Source: Treponema sp.
GTDB lineage: Bacteria; Spirochaetota; Spirochaetia; Treponematales; Treponemataceae
Direction of reading: 5' to 3'
Assembly (NCBI GenBank): GCA_022510865.1
Contig: JAFLSQ010000002.1
Span: 1-64,000, forward strand
Length of the DNA stretch: 64,000 bases
Shown piece after piece: positions 1 through 7,475 of the stretch (positions within the stretch are counted from its first letter, which is position 1; every line of letters begins with the position of its first letter). The position numbers and the translations under genes were made by a program. Below the pieces are notes generated by a model. The model worked only from the letters and a program-made list of their open reading frames with translations. It made no database searches and was not told the origin of the DNA.

Positions 1-245
1 CACTCGAACGCTTTCTCATAGTTCTGCGCCACGCCCTCGCCACACCAATACATAAACCCAAGACGCATCTGTGCACTTGCATTCCCCTGCTCAGCGGATT
101 TTAGAAACCAATCAAACGCTTTGTCATAGTCTTGCTCCACACCTTCGCCATCGTAGTACATCTCTCCAAGCTCGTTCTGTGCTTCTGCGTCTCCACGTTC
201 CGCTCGCTCAATCAGTTCTTGAATGTTATTTCTTGTTATTTCCAT
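1..245 (-). CDS. Sel1-repeat (TPR-like) protein, C-terminus outside the window
   Basis: Reading leftward from ATG at 245, the window holds the first 81 codons of an open frame with no stop before position 1. After a short N-terminus (MEITRNNIQELIERAERGD) it shows the Sel1 pattern: AxAQNELGEMYYDGEGVEQDYDKAFDWF, then a second unit beginning SAEQGNASAQMRLGFMYW. Each unit is about 36 residues. Sel1 repeats form alpha-helical solenoids that mediate protein-protein contacts; the partner cannot be inferred. The start is supported by GAGGAG 6-7 nt upstream, and a TATAAT hexamer on this strand lies at 273-278. No signal peptide is visible, so it is probably cytoplasmic. It is the most downstream gene of the accessory cluster. 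Confidence 0.85.
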   Translation of the reverse strand, partial: MEITRNNIQELIERAERGDAEAQNELGEMYYDGEGVEQDYDKAFDWFLKSAEQGNASAQMRLGFMYWCGEGVAQNYEKAFE

Positions 246-316
246 TGCTTCTCCTCTATGCCATGCATCCCAATTATACCCCAACACACCGCCAAAAGAA
301 AGCATTTAACAACCTT

Positions 317-427
317 TCACCCAGCCACCATCCCGCGCGCGCCCATTTCCCAGCGCACCATAGTAAGAAAACCAAAACAGAACGCCCCGTCAATCTGATT
401 ATGCGTTAACCCAAGCAGTTTATACAT
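317..427 (-). CDS. Possible 36-residue small protein
   Basis: A 36-codon frame starts at ATG 427, directly behind a near-consensus Shine-Dalgarno sequence (AAGGAGATAAT-ATG), and ends at TGA 317-319. The predicted peptide begins MYKLLGLTHNQIDGAFCFGF and is mildly hydrophobic in the middle. It matches no family I recognise. It lies 24 nt downstream of the frame that ends at 451, with a small CCGC-TAAC-GCGG hairpin between them, so it could be the last cistron of a short operon. The strong ribosome site is the only real support. A chance frame or the remnant of a degraded gene remains possible. Confidence 0.35.
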   Translation of the reverse strand: MYKLLGLTHNQIDGAFCFGFLTMVRWEMGARGMVAG

Positions 428-450
428 ATTATCTCCTTCCGCGTTAGCGG

Positions 451-681
451 TCACAGGAGGCACGACAAACACGCGGACGCATTTTCATCATGCCTCTTTT
501 TGTCTGAATATCTCAGCGGATTACCAACCCGCACCCCAAAATCCGCAGGCCTCCGTCTAAACGCCGCACAAAGGAAGCGCGACCAGAAGCAGCGAAACGA
601 CAAAATAAAAAATCCGCTCGCAATCCATATCACCCCAAGCACGATGATTTTCCCGCAGCCGCGCAAAAAATCCGTCAGATT
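451..681 (-). pseudogene. Out-of-frame membrane segment continuing the 675-911 gene
   Basis: This frame overlaps the end of the preceding small gene and reads on after a one-base shift at CAGAAAATCTGA. It encodes a stretch with one clear transmembrane helix (IIVLGVIWIASGFFILSF) followed by a basic region (RRRPADFGVRVGNPLRYSDKK). It has no convincing start codon or ribosome site of its own. The simplest reading is that it was once the C-terminal half of the 675-911 protein: a soluble N-terminal part, then a membrane anchor. A real -1 frameshift product is conceivable at the AAAA run, but the run is not a classical slippery heptamer. Confidence 0.35.
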
Positions 682-911
682 TTCTGACGCTCCTGCTCCA
701 GAATCTGCGCGAATTTTGAGTTCTTGTGCTTGTTCAGCTCCAGAAGTTTCTTGTAATAGAACCAGTCGTCCGTCTCCGCCGCGCGAACCTGATAGTACCA
801 CCGCAAATACTGCGGATTTGACCAGCTCTTTGTGTGATACTCAACGCTCTGAACTTTGTGCACGCCCGATGTGGGCGCAACTGTGTGCACATAATCCGTT
901 GGAAAAATCAT
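675..911 (-). CDS. Small protein of unknown function, probably truncated by a frameshift
   Basis: The chosen start is ATG 911, preceded by AGGAGG 4 nt upstream, giving 78 residues that begin MIFPTDYVHTVAPTSGV. A longer frame opens at 968, but the promoter element at 983-1015 would place the transcript start near 975, leaving almost no leader. The middle is rich in aromatic and charged residues (LRWYYQVRAAETDDWFYYKK) and the end is helical and basic. I recognise no family. The start region is duplicated just upstream at 1096, where the homologous protein begins VVLPTDYVYRVARVSGV with a conserved ribosome site. Translation stops at TGA 675, in front of an out-of-frame continuation with a membrane helix, so the annotated product may be incomplete. 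Confidence 0.5.
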   Translation of the reverse strand: MIFPTDYVHTVAPTSGVHKVQSVEYHTKSWSNPQYLRWYYQVRAAETDDWFYYKKLLELNKHKNSKFAQILEQERQKI

Positions 912-955
912 AATCCCTCCTGCAAACACAAGAATCAGCGGCCGATTTTTCCGCG

Positions 956-1096
956 TCATCCTGAGCATAAAATATCCTTAATATTATAAAGCATCTTATT
1001 CCCAATACACGGGAACATCAAGAAAAATTGCAAAGAATCGCCGCTAACCCCGGACACACGCGCAACCCGGTAAACATAATCTGTCGGCAAAACCAC
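956..1096 (-). pseudogene. Truncated duplicate of the neighbouring small gene
   Basis: From GTG 1096, aligned with ATG 911 of the neighbour and behind the same GGAGG site, the frame reads VVLPTDYVYRVARVSGV and then diverges. It runs through the next copy of the TTCCC box (its residues MFPCIGNK are the box translated) and stops at 956. Only about 17 residues resemble the paralogue, so this looks like the 5' end of a tandemly duplicated promoter-plus-gene unit whose body was lost. An ATG at 1144 is in frame, but it lies upstream of the TATAAT hexamer at 1127-1132, so it would not be on a transcript started there. Confidence 0.4.
983..1015 (-). promoter_or_regulatory. TTCCC-box promoter copy 1
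   Basis: On the minus strand TTCCCGTGTATTGGGAA occupies 1015-999 and TATAAT occupies 988-983, with 10 bp between box and hexamer. The GTG of the box sits where a -35 element would be. It precedes the small gene starting at 911. The same element recurs four more times between 1127 and 7588. Confidence 0.65.
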
Positions 1097-1126
1097 AGCA
1101 CCTCCAATCATCAAAGCCATCGTCTG

Positions 1127-1160
1127 ATTATAACGCCGCGTCATTCCCAACGCACGGGAA
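1127..1160 (-). promoter_or_regulatory. TTCCC-box promoter copy 2
   Basis: Minus-strand TTCCCGTGCGTTGGGAA at 1160-1144 is followed after 11 bp by a perfect TATAAT at 1132-1127. It drives, or once drove, the truncated duplicate at 956-1096. The two central bases (CG) differ from the other copies, while the arms, GTG and TT are unchanged. Confidence 0.65.
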
Positions 1161-1177
1161 CAGCATGGCAGTTCCGA

Positions 1178-1432
1178 CTACCCTTCCTCTCTCCGCACCT
1201 GCCTGAGTTTCCGCAGGATTTTTGCCTCTATCTGGCGGATTTCCTGCCGGTCAATGCCGAACCGTCCGCCAACATCCCCAAGCGACCGCGCGGGATTTCC
1301 GTCCAGCCCGAACCGCATCGTGATTACCTCCTGCTCAAAAGGAGTCAGAAGCTCAATCGCGCCGCGCATCTGCTCCTGAAGCCGCGCAAAAGCCTCCCTG
1401 CTCTCATCCGTTGTTGTCTGGTTTGTGCTCAT
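1178..1432 (-). CDS. Stand-alone sigma-70 region 4 protein
   Basis: This is an 84-residue protein made almost only of a sigma-70 region 4. Residues 29-43 (LLTPFEQEVITMRFG) match region 4.1 and residues 50-77 (SLGDVGGRFGIDRQEIRQIEAKILRKLR) match the region 4.2 helix-turn-helix that reads the -35 element in RpoD. Regions 1-3 are absent, so it cannot open promoters alone. It could bind DNA, the RNA polymerase beta flap or another sigma factor. In the recognition helix, RpoD has TRERIRQIEAK and this protein has DRQEIRQIEAK: the flanking R is kept, but E-R becomes Q-E, implying altered base preference. The start has GAGGAG 7 nt upstream. It lies just upstream of the two copies of the TTCCC box whose centre occupies a -35 position. 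The family assignment is secure; the role is inference. Confidence 0.85.
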   Translation of the reverse strand: MSTNQTTTDESREAFARLQEQMRGAIELLTPFEQEVITMRFGLDGNPARSLGDVGGRFGIDRQEIRQIEAKILRKLRQVRREEG

Positions 1433-1462
1433 AAAATCCTCCTCTGGTGATTTATTTCCGAG

Positions 1463-1492
1463 AAAAAATCAGTGTAACGTCGCGCTGATTTT
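1463..1492 (-). terminator. Rho-independent terminator of the BspA-like gene
   Basis: Immediately after the stop at 1500 the minus strand reads AAAATCAG, a 12-nt loop, then CTGATTTT continuing into a run of T. The stem is 8 bp and AT-rich, so it may be leaky and allow read-through into the sigma region-4 gene 31 nt further on. Confidence 0.65.
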
Positions 1493-1499
1493 CCAGTAA

Positions 1500-3293
1500 T
1501 CAGTATGTATTTTTCTGCCAGCTGTAGCCGCAGTAATCCTTTACAAGCATCCTTGCATTTTCGGCTGAGTCTGTCACATCAACATCATAAATGCTCGCTG
1601 AATCCTTGAAACAATTCCACGTTCTTGTGTCCACAAATTCTACTGATGATAAGGCGCTCTCATACTGGCTGTAAAATGCATATTTACCAATACTCTCCAC
1701 ACTTCTTGGAATCACAATAGACTCCAGTGAATCGCACCGAGAAAATGCTCTTTCACCTATAGTCCTGACTCCATTTCCCAAATCAACTGAAACTAATCTT
1801 TCGCAGGAAAAAAACGCATAATCGGCAATATGCTTTACGTCATCGTAGATTTTTATGTAGGAAAACTTACATCCCATGAACGCCTCGCTGCCTATGTAGT
1901 CCAATGTTCTGGGGAGTATGAGTTTATCAAGGTTATAACACGCGCCAAAATATGACCTAGTTATACCAAGCAGAATGACAGATTCCGACAAATCCAGAGT
2001 GATGGGCTTGTTGGCCTCTACTATTTTTCTTGCTAATTTTTCAAGTGACGAACCTGTAATGTATCCTTCAACACGGACTGTGTATTCCCCGGTAAGGTGC
2101 GACAAATCCAAATCAGCAATATCCTCATCTCTGACGATTACGCCCATGAACTGCCACAGCGCGTAAAGCGTCACAACTGCACCGTCCGTGGCGGACAAAT
2201 TCCTCACGCTCTCGCCGTCCGCGTACATTCTGCCGCCGTCATCAGCCCAGCCATAGAAAGAGTACCCCGAATGCGTGAAAGCATTCCTGCTCAAGTTCTG
2301 CGCCACGCCGTAATAAAAAACCTGCTCGCCCATGCTGCCGCCCCCGCCGCACGCGTCAAAGCGGACTGTGTACTTGTTGCGGTCGTAATAAATTCTTACA
2401 GTTGTAGAACCATCCGATTTTATGATTTCCTGCGAGAAGTCTTTTGCATGAAACCCGGCATAAGTGTTTGCCGTCACCTTTGTGGCAGAATTCTCCGCGC
2501 CGTAAAATGTGCCCGCCTCAACAAACATATAATCTGACAGATTTGTGCCTTGCTGGTAGTGCTCAACGGTATATTTTAAAGGCGGCTTTTCATCCCATTT
2601 TGCGTAGAAAACTGTGTCGCCGCCAAGTCTATAGGGAAATACCGCCGGGATTGTACAGACATCATCCAGAAACCATCCGGCAAAGAAGTACGCGCTTCTT
2701 TCTGTGACGGGAGCCTCATTTATGACCGCCGCATGAACAGACTGCACGGCCGTTCCTCCGTTTGAAACGAACGTTGCCGTATAAGCAGGCAGTGCCCGCC
2801 ATGCGGCGTACAGCGTGACGTTGCAGGTCAGCGTGAGCGGGAATGAGACCGCCTCGCCGGAACAATCCTGCGTCACATACCATCCCGCAAAGACGCTGTC
2901 TGATTTTGCAGTGACCGGCTCATCCTTAATCACAGAAGTCTTGTACGCCGCCACATCGCTGCCGCCGTTCGTCTCAAAGGCAACCAGATATTTCTGATTC
3001 CACTTGGCGTAGAGCGTGGTGTCCTCGGTCAGCTCATAAGGAAATTCGACCGCCCCGCCCGCAAAAGACGCGCTTGTGTACCATCCTGCAAAATCCGCAT
3101 CGTTTTTTTCCAGCGTCCGGATTTCCTTGACCTTGGCCGTCCTGTACGAGTCAAGTTTTGTGTCGCAGTTTGTCTCAAAGCTGACAACGTAAAGCTTCAC
3201 CGCATCCAGCAGAAAAGGATTCGTGCACGAGAGCGCAAGCAGCGCAAGCGATGCCACCAGGCAGAATCTGATTTTTTTAAGCAGGGACATCAT
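1500..3293 (-). CDS. BspA-like surface lipoprotein with Listeria-Bacteroides repeats
   Basis: Starting at ATG 3293 behind GGAGG, this is a 597-residue exported protein. The N-terminus is a lipoprotein signal (LLKKIRFCLVASLALLALSC) with the lipid-modified cysteine near residue 23. Residues about 35-235 hold three Listeria-Bacteroides (Flg_new) repeats, each with an FAGWY/FAGWF core and ending in YAKW or YAAW. Next come a MucBP-like stretch (TVEHYQQGT) and a fourth repeat ending YALW at about 365. Residues about 450-560 are BspA-type leucine-rich repeats (LDYIGSEAFMGC, VKHIADYAFFSC, VRTIGERAFSRC, VESIGKYAF). Such proteins act as adhesins in oral and gut bacteria, including the treponemal LrrA group. 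It is the last gene of the exported-protein cluster that begins at 5998, so it may share regulation by the TTCCC box. The binding target is unknown. Confidence 0.85.
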   Translation of the reverse strand: MMSLLKKIRFCLVASLALLALSCTNPFLLDAVKLYVVSFETNCDTKLDSYRTAKVKEIRTLEKNDADFAGWYTSASFAGGAVEFPYELTEDTTLYAKWNQKYLVAFETNGGSDVAAYKTSVIKDEPVTAKSDSVFAGWYVTQDCSGEAVSFPLTLTCNVTLYAAWRALPAYTATFVSNGGTAVQSVHAAVINEAPVTERSAYFFAGWFLDDVCTIPAVFPYRLGGDTVFYAKWDEKPPLKYTVEHYQQGTNLSDYMFVEAGTFYGAENSATKVTANTYAGFHAKDFSQEIIKSDGSTTVRIYYDRNKYTVRFDACGGGGSMGEQVFYYGVAQNLSRNAFTHSGYSFYGWADDGGRMYADGESVRNLSATDGAVVTLYALWQFMGVIVRDEDIADLDLSHLTGEYTVRVEGYITGSSLEKLARKIVEANKPITLDLSESVILLGITRSYFGACYNLDKLILPRTLDYIGSEAFMGCKFSYIKIYDDVKHIADYAFFSCERLVSVDLGNGVRTIGERAFSRCDSLESIVIPRSVESIGKYAFYSQYESALSSVEFVDTRTWNCFKDSASIYDVDVTDSAENARMLVKDYCGYSWQKNTY

Positions 3294-3400
3294 AAAAACC
3301 TCCAGCGTTTTATTGATATGCGGGCCTGCGACGCAAACCCGGCGGAAAAATCCGCGCATTTTCATTACAGGCATGAACCGGTTCACAGCCCGAAAACCGC

Positions 3401-4336
3401 CTAGAATTCCAGTCCTGCGGAGAAGCCCACGGCGAACATATACGGATAGCCGACGCGAAGAGACGGCTCCAGATAGAGGCATCCGAAATCGACCAGTCGT
3501 CTGAATCCGAGTGCGCCGCCCGCATTGAAGACCGCGTGCGCATCGGAATCCAAGACCAAGGCTGATAATCCCACCTGCGCCTCAATGAAAAAGCCCGAGT
3601 TCGGGTCAAGAAACGGGGCTTTGGGATAAAATCTGAAAGTGCAGAACGTTTCAAACGTAAAAAGCCCGTGAAAATCATAGCCCAGAATCACGTGCGCCCC
3701 GATGGAGAATTTATCGCCCAGCGCGTAGTCAAAAGCCACATTGACGGCGGGAGCAACGTAGTCAATTGAATTCTTGTTCACCTCAAAGCCAAGCCCCAGC
3801 GACCCCCAGTTTAAATATTTAAGCGGCTTCCAGTCCAAAAGGCGGAAGGTGCGCTCGTCAATGGATGAGCGCGGAACTGTGTAGCTTTTCCTGAAAACGT
3901 ACGCGTCGGTCTCCACCGAAATCATCCTTACCCGCAGAATATAATCGCCGCCCACTTCCTCGAACGCGCCGAACACGACGTTCCTCGCGCCGAGCCTTTT
4001 TGCAACGGAAAGGATTGTGCTCTCGTCCACCACGCCCGAATTCTGGAACCGCCGCTCGCGCTCGGTCAACTGCTGAGAGAGCTTGTCGCGTGTCACGATT
4101 CTTACAAGCCCGTCCTGCGCGTAAATCAAATCTCCAAGCTGCTCGCGGATGTACTCGGTCATCTTGGCAGACGGAGACGCAAAATCATCGATTACAAGGA
4201 TGTCCTTCACGCCGCACATCCGCGCAATGTCCGCGCCCGCAAGACGCAGCGCGTTGTCCAGCGTTTTTTCCGCGAACGCCCGCGCACAAAAAGACAGAGT
4301 GAGAAAAATCAGAGTGATTTTCTGCCTTAAGCCCAT
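3401..4336 (-). CDS. CsgG/FlgO-like protein with outer-membrane C-terminal half
   Basis: This is a 311-residue exported protein with a Sec signal (MGLRQKITLIFLTLSFCARAFA, cleavage near residue 22). Residues about 40-155 have the CsgG/FlgO/LpoB-type fold pattern: ILVIDDFASPSAKMTEYIRE, then VRIVTRDKLSQQL, VAKRLGARNVVFGAF and LRVRMISVETDAYV. These match treponemal proteins usually called CsgG or penicillin-binding-protein activator LpoB. Residues about 165-311 alternate hydrophobic and polar residues and end in an aromatic C-terminus (VGFSAGLEF), consistent with a small outer-membrane beta-barrel. The start has AAGGAGG. It sits 57 nt downstream of an LPP20-like gene. I infer an envelope assembly or surface role; the exact function is not known. 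Confidence 0.75.
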   Translation of the reverse strand: MGLRQKITLIFLTLSFCARAFAEKTLDNALRLAGADIARMCGVKDILVIDDFASPSAKMTEYIREQLGDLIYAQDGLVRIVTRDKLSQQLTERERRFQNSGVVDESTILSVAKRLGARNVVFGAFEEVGGDYILRVRMISVETDAYVFRKSYTVPRSSIDERTFRLLDWKPLKYLNWGSLGLGFEVNKNSIDYVAPAVNVAFDYALGDKFSIGAHVILGYDFHGLFTFETFCTFRFYPKAPFLDPNSGFFIEAQVGLSALVLDSDAHAVFNAGGALGFRRLVDFGCLYLEPSLRVGYPYMFAVGFSAGLEF

Positions 4337-4393
4337 GAATCCTCCTTATCTGAAAAAAATCCCCGTGATTCCGCGTGGAATCCGCCGCCACTG

Positions 4394-5347
4394 TCAGCGG
4401 AGATGCTCCTGCGCAAGGCTCTCCAGAATGCGCACTGCCTCCGCGCGGCAGAGCCGCTCCAAAGTCTGCTCGTTGTATGCGGACAGCCTGTCTGTCATTG
4501 CGCAGAGCGTCGCGCCGCCAAGTGTCAGCGTGACCTCCGCCTGCGCATAAAGAATCTCACCGTGATTCTGGCGCATTACATTCGTGACCGCAGAAAAATC
4601 GTACTGGGCGGCTCCGCGCACCACCGAAAAGCCCGCGCCGGAGAGAATGCCCTCCAGCCGTGCGCGCGTGTCCGCCGCAAAATCACCGGAGGCAAGGACG
4701 CGGATTTTCATGCCGGACTTTGCAGACCGCACCTCTTTCTCCAGCACGGCTTTCCGTTCGAGCGTCCTGCCATACTCGCCGCCACGCCCCGGAAAGACCG
4801 CCAGAGCCATGAAGTAAAGGCCCTCAAAATCCGCCATGTCATCAACCGCGCTGCCAAGAAGAAAAAGCCTCCTGAGCGGGTCGCGCTCGCGCTCCGCCGC
4901 CGCAACGGATGCGGTGAACGCACCTTGCAGCAAGTCCAGCCGCCGCGAAAGGACTAGCCACGCCTCATCACGGCTGATGTACGCGCACACGCTGTATGAT
5001 TTGCCCCGCCTGTCGTAGGAGAAGCCGGTGTAGCGCACGGAAAAAAGGCTCGCCGAGGATGATGTCTCCACAATCCGCTCTATTCTTTCCTGCGCGGAGA
5101 AAACGCCGTTCCCGTTCTGCATGACGGATTTTGCCGTCACCCCGCCTGCCACGGTCTGCGAGAAGTAGGCGGCAAGCTCCGCGAGCGCGGATTTTCTTGC
5201 GGCATCCTTTGTCATGCCCTCGCCCACTGCCGCTATGAACTTCTCCTCCGGAAAATTCTTCCGCAAGTCCGTAAGCCCGCCCGCAAAGCAGATGGTTGAG
5301 CAGACGGCCGCAACCGCAATCAGACAGAATTCTCTCATGCCACGCAC
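4394..5347 (-). CDS. LPP20-like exported protein
   Basis: GTG 5347 is preferred because GGAGGG lies 7 nt upstream; the in-frame ATG at 5338 is too far from it. The 317-residue product has a signal peptide (CLIAVAAVCSTICFAGG). Residues about 37-65 carry the LPP20 hallmark IAAVGEGMTKDAARKSALAE, in which a GxG turn precedes an alanine-rich helix. The central part (VVETSSSASLFSVRY, CAYISRDEAW) continues the domain. The C-terminal part (IRVLASGDFAADTRARLEGIL) resembles the alpha-beta modules of CsgG/TolB-like partners. LPP20 proteins are often encoded beside CsgG-like and FlgO/FlgP-like proteins, as here. It is the second gene of the cluster starting at 5998, 18 nt after it. Location is probably periplasmic or outer membrane. 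Confidence 0.75.
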   Translation of the reverse strand: MRGMREFCLIAVAAVCSTICFAGGLTDLRKNFPEEKFIAAVGEGMTKDAARKSALAELAAYFSQTVAGGVTAKSVMQNGNGVFSAQERIERIVETSSSASLFSVRYTGFSYDRRGKSYSVCAYISRDEAWLVLSRRLDLLQGAFTASVAAAERERDPLRRLFLLGSAVDDMADFEGLYFMALAVFPGRGGEYGRTLERKAVLEKEVRSAKSGMKIRVLASGDFAADTRARLEGILSGAGFSVVRGAAQYDFSAVTNVMRQNHGEILYAQAEVTLTLGGATLCAMTDRLSAYNEQTLERLCRAEAVRILESLAQEHLR

Positions 5348-5365
5348 CGCACTTCCCTCCGGCTT

Positions 5366-5998
5366 TTATCTTGCGTCAACCATCGTGTAGCTCATCAGAT
5401 AGTCAATCAGCTGCGCGGTAATCTCGTCGTCCTCATCGGCGAACGCCCGCTTAATCTGCTTCTGGTACAAGTCCTCGTCAAGCGAGTAGACAACCATGTA
5501 GGTGTACTTGGGCTCGTCTCCGTTTTTCTTGTCGCGCCTGGAGATGCCCAGCACCCACCAGTCGGTCTCCTTGTTCAGCCCGGACACGCTGATTGCCGAC
5601 GCCCTTGCCGAATAACGAGCAACCGTCTCATCCATGCCGCTGTTCTCGCCGCTCGCACGCGCCCCCACAAAATCAGAGATGCCCTGCTTGATTGACGCGC
5701 CGATTTCCGCGCGAGCGTCCACCTGGTCTGCCCATGTCTTCACGAAGTCAAGGTTCTCCCCGCTTTTTGTGACCACCCAGATGTGCTTGTCAATCCCAAG
5801 CGATTTGCTCAGCGTCTTCTGGTTGGGCGTTGACAGCACCGTGGCGACCCACTCCGGCTGCGCCACGCCGAAAGACGTTCCCTTGTGCTCGATGATTTCC
5901 GTAGGCCCGGAGACATCCCTCACTTTGGGCGCGCTCGCGCATGAGCCGAACGCCGCCACGACACCCGCCACTGCCAGAACCAAAGCCACTCTTCTCAT
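5366..5998 (-). CDS. LPP20-family lipoprotein
   Basis: ATG 5998 with AAGGAGG 5 nt upstream gives a 210-residue lipoprotein: MRRVALVLAVAGVVAAFGSC, lipidated cysteine at residue 20. The mature part (PEWVATVLSTPNQKTLSKSL, TWADQVDARAEIGASIKQGI, ETDWWVLGISRRDKKNG, YTYMVVYSLDEDLYQKQI) fits the LPP20 lipoprotein pattern, with alanine-rich helices followed by paired beta strands. It is the first gene of a minus-strand cluster with a second LPP20-like protein, a CsgG/FlgO-like protein and a BspA-like adhesin. A TTCCC-box promoter at 6036-6069 lies about 40 nt upstream with no other promoter visible between them, so expression probably depends on whatever reads that box. It is a probable outer-membrane component of an envelope assembly. 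Confidence 0.8.
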   Translation of the reverse strand: MRRVALVLAVAGVVAAFGSCASAPKVRDVSGPTEIIEHKGTSFGVAQPEWVATVLSTPNQKTLSKSLGIDKHIWVVTKSGENLDFVKTWADQVDARAEIGASIKQGISDFVGARASGENSGMDETVARYSARASAISVSGLNKETDWWVLGISRRDKKNGDEPKYTYMVVYSLDEDLYQKQIKRAFADEDDEITAQLIDYLMSYTMVDAR

Positions 5999-6035
5999 AA
6001 AAACCTCCTTGCGCCTCTTGCGCAGTCTGCCATGA

Positions 6036-6069
6036 AATATAAGACACATCCATTCCCAAGTCACGGGAA
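6036..6069 (-). promoter_or_regulatory. TTCCC-box promoter copy 3
   Basis: Minus-strand TTCCCGTGACTTGGGAA at 6069-6053 is followed after 11 bp by TATATT at 6041-6036, placing a transcript start near 6030. It precedes the LPP20 lipoprotein cluster. The stop codon of the upstream ankyrin gene (TGA at 6061-6063) lies inside the box. Confidence 0.7.
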
Positions 6070-7440
6070 CAAAACTGATTTCCCAGAGTTTTCCAGAAGC
6101 ACAAGACACCGAAGCAGAGCCAGAACCATCTCCCAGTCCTCCCTGAAATTTACCGGAACAAGGGCGCTGCTCACAGCAAGGTGCGCGTCAAAACTGGGGG
6201 TTTTGAGAAGATATGCCGCGCCCGTGTCCACGTTGATTTTCCCGCCGCAGAACGCGAGCAGATGAATCATCTCAAAATCAGGATTCTCGTGGCTGAAGGC
6301 CGCGTCAAGGCACGTCATCCCCCCGACCATGGCATTGACATCCGCGCCGTGCTCAATCAGAAGCCCTGCCATCTCCGTGTTCCCGCACAGAACCGCCACA
6401 CGCAGCGCAGTTCCGTCGTGAACTGTCAGGGCGTTAACGTCCGCGCCGTATTCAATCAGAAGTTTTGCCGCAGAAAGACAGTTGCGCATGGCGGCATACA
6501 TCAGAGGGGTCAGAACTCCGCTTTTCTTTCCATCGTTCGGGCTTACGCCGCATTTCAAAAGGAATTCCAGCATGGTGTCATAATTCGGCTTTATTTCAGG
6601 AAAGCACGATAGAAAGTCATGGTCATCAATCGCCCCGAAAATATCATACTTTGCGCCGTTCTGAATGAGAAACTTCCCCGCCCGCACGCCACCAGAACTG
6701 CACGCACTGCAAAGAGCATTAGTCACAGCAGGACTGCGCTCCGACCAAGTGTTTGTGACGGCCATGAGCGCGCCGTTTTTGAGCAGCAGCCCGCAGATTT
6801 CCACGCTGTCATTATAAGCGGCATTCTCCAGCGCAGATACCATGGTGCACGGATTTCTGAAATTCACGTCCGCGCCATCTGTTATCAGGCTCTCCGCCTT
6901 CCCAAAATCACCGTCAGAGACAGCACGCAGCAGCCGCATATTCACGGCTATGTCATCGCGGTTCAAAAAACTTTCCATGCGGCTGTAATTGGACTGCAAG
7001 TGGAAGCAGCGCAGCCCTATCTTTTCCTTATAAAAAGTGCAGTCATAGAAAACATAGTCAAAGCCCGTGGGCACGGCAAAATGCCGCTCGGTCCCGCCCT
7101 TGGATATGCGCGGCAGGCTTATGTCCGCCCGGAGCTTGTACCTGCCCGTCTCTTTATTGAACTGCGGATTATAAGAATCATAGTACTTCCTGATGTTCTC
7201 AAAATCGGCATCAGAAAGAGGACTGCCGCCCGGCGTGAGCCACACATCCATCTCGCAGAAAAAAACAACCGGAGAATCCATCCTGTAGCAAATTGCGCAG
7301 TTTGACTCGGGATTCGGCTTTCCCTCCCAGATGAAGAAATCGTTCTTGAGCCTCACATCAACAAACTGATTCTCAATCATATTGATTCGCTGGCCGCCAA
7401 GAAAAAATCCTTTCTCGGAAATGCTCAGTTTTATTTCCAT
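6061..7440 (-). CDS. Ankyrin-repeat protein with a distinct N-terminal domain
   Basis: ATG 7440 with GGAGGGG 5 nt upstream is chosen; the frame is open further upstream but has no ribosome site there. The product has 459 residues. Residues 1 to about 165 form a beta-rich domain I do not recognise, with scattered aromatics (NDFFIWEGKPNPESNCAICY, PTGFDYVFYDCTFY). From about residue 170 there are six or more ankyrin units, seen as GDFGKAESLITDGADVNFRN, DSVEICGLLLKNGA, NCLSAAKLLIEYGADVNALT and NTEMAGLLIEHGADVNAMVG. Ankyrin arrays bind other proteins. There is no signal peptide, so it is probably cytoplasmic. The TTCCC-box promoter at 7476-7509 lies directly upstream, and its neighbour on the other side is the WYL regulator. 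The gene ends inside the next TTCCC box. Confidence 0.85.
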   Translation of the reverse strand: MEIKLSISEKGFFLGGQRINMIENQFVDVRLKNDFFIWEGKPNPESNCAICYRMDSPVVFFCEMDVWLTPGGSPLSDADFENIRKYYDSYNPQFNKETGRYKLRADISLPRISKGGTERHFAVPTGFDYVFYDCTFYKEKIGLRCFHLQSNYSRMESFLNRDDIAVNMRLLRAVSDGDFGKAESLITDGADVNFRNPCTMVSALENAAYNDSVEICGLLLKNGALMAVTNTWSERSPAVTNALCSACSSGGVRAGKFLIQNGAKYDIFGAIDDHDFLSCFPEIKPNYDTMLEFLLKCGVSPNDGKKSGVLTPLMYAAMRNCLSAAKLLIEYGADVNALTVHDGTALRVAVLCGNTEMAGLLIEHGADVNAMVGGMTCLDAAFSHENPDFEMIHLLAFCGGKINVDTGAAYLLKTPSFDAHLAVSSALVPVNFREDWEMVLALLRCLVLLENSGKSVLFP

Positions 7441-7475
7441 AACACCCCTCCAAGCAGGCCACGCGCCCGGCCGCC

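Noticed and set aside
6619-7305. A 228-codon plus-strand frame opposite the ankyrin gene.
   Set aside because: Shadow of the ankyrin coding strand, no start signals.
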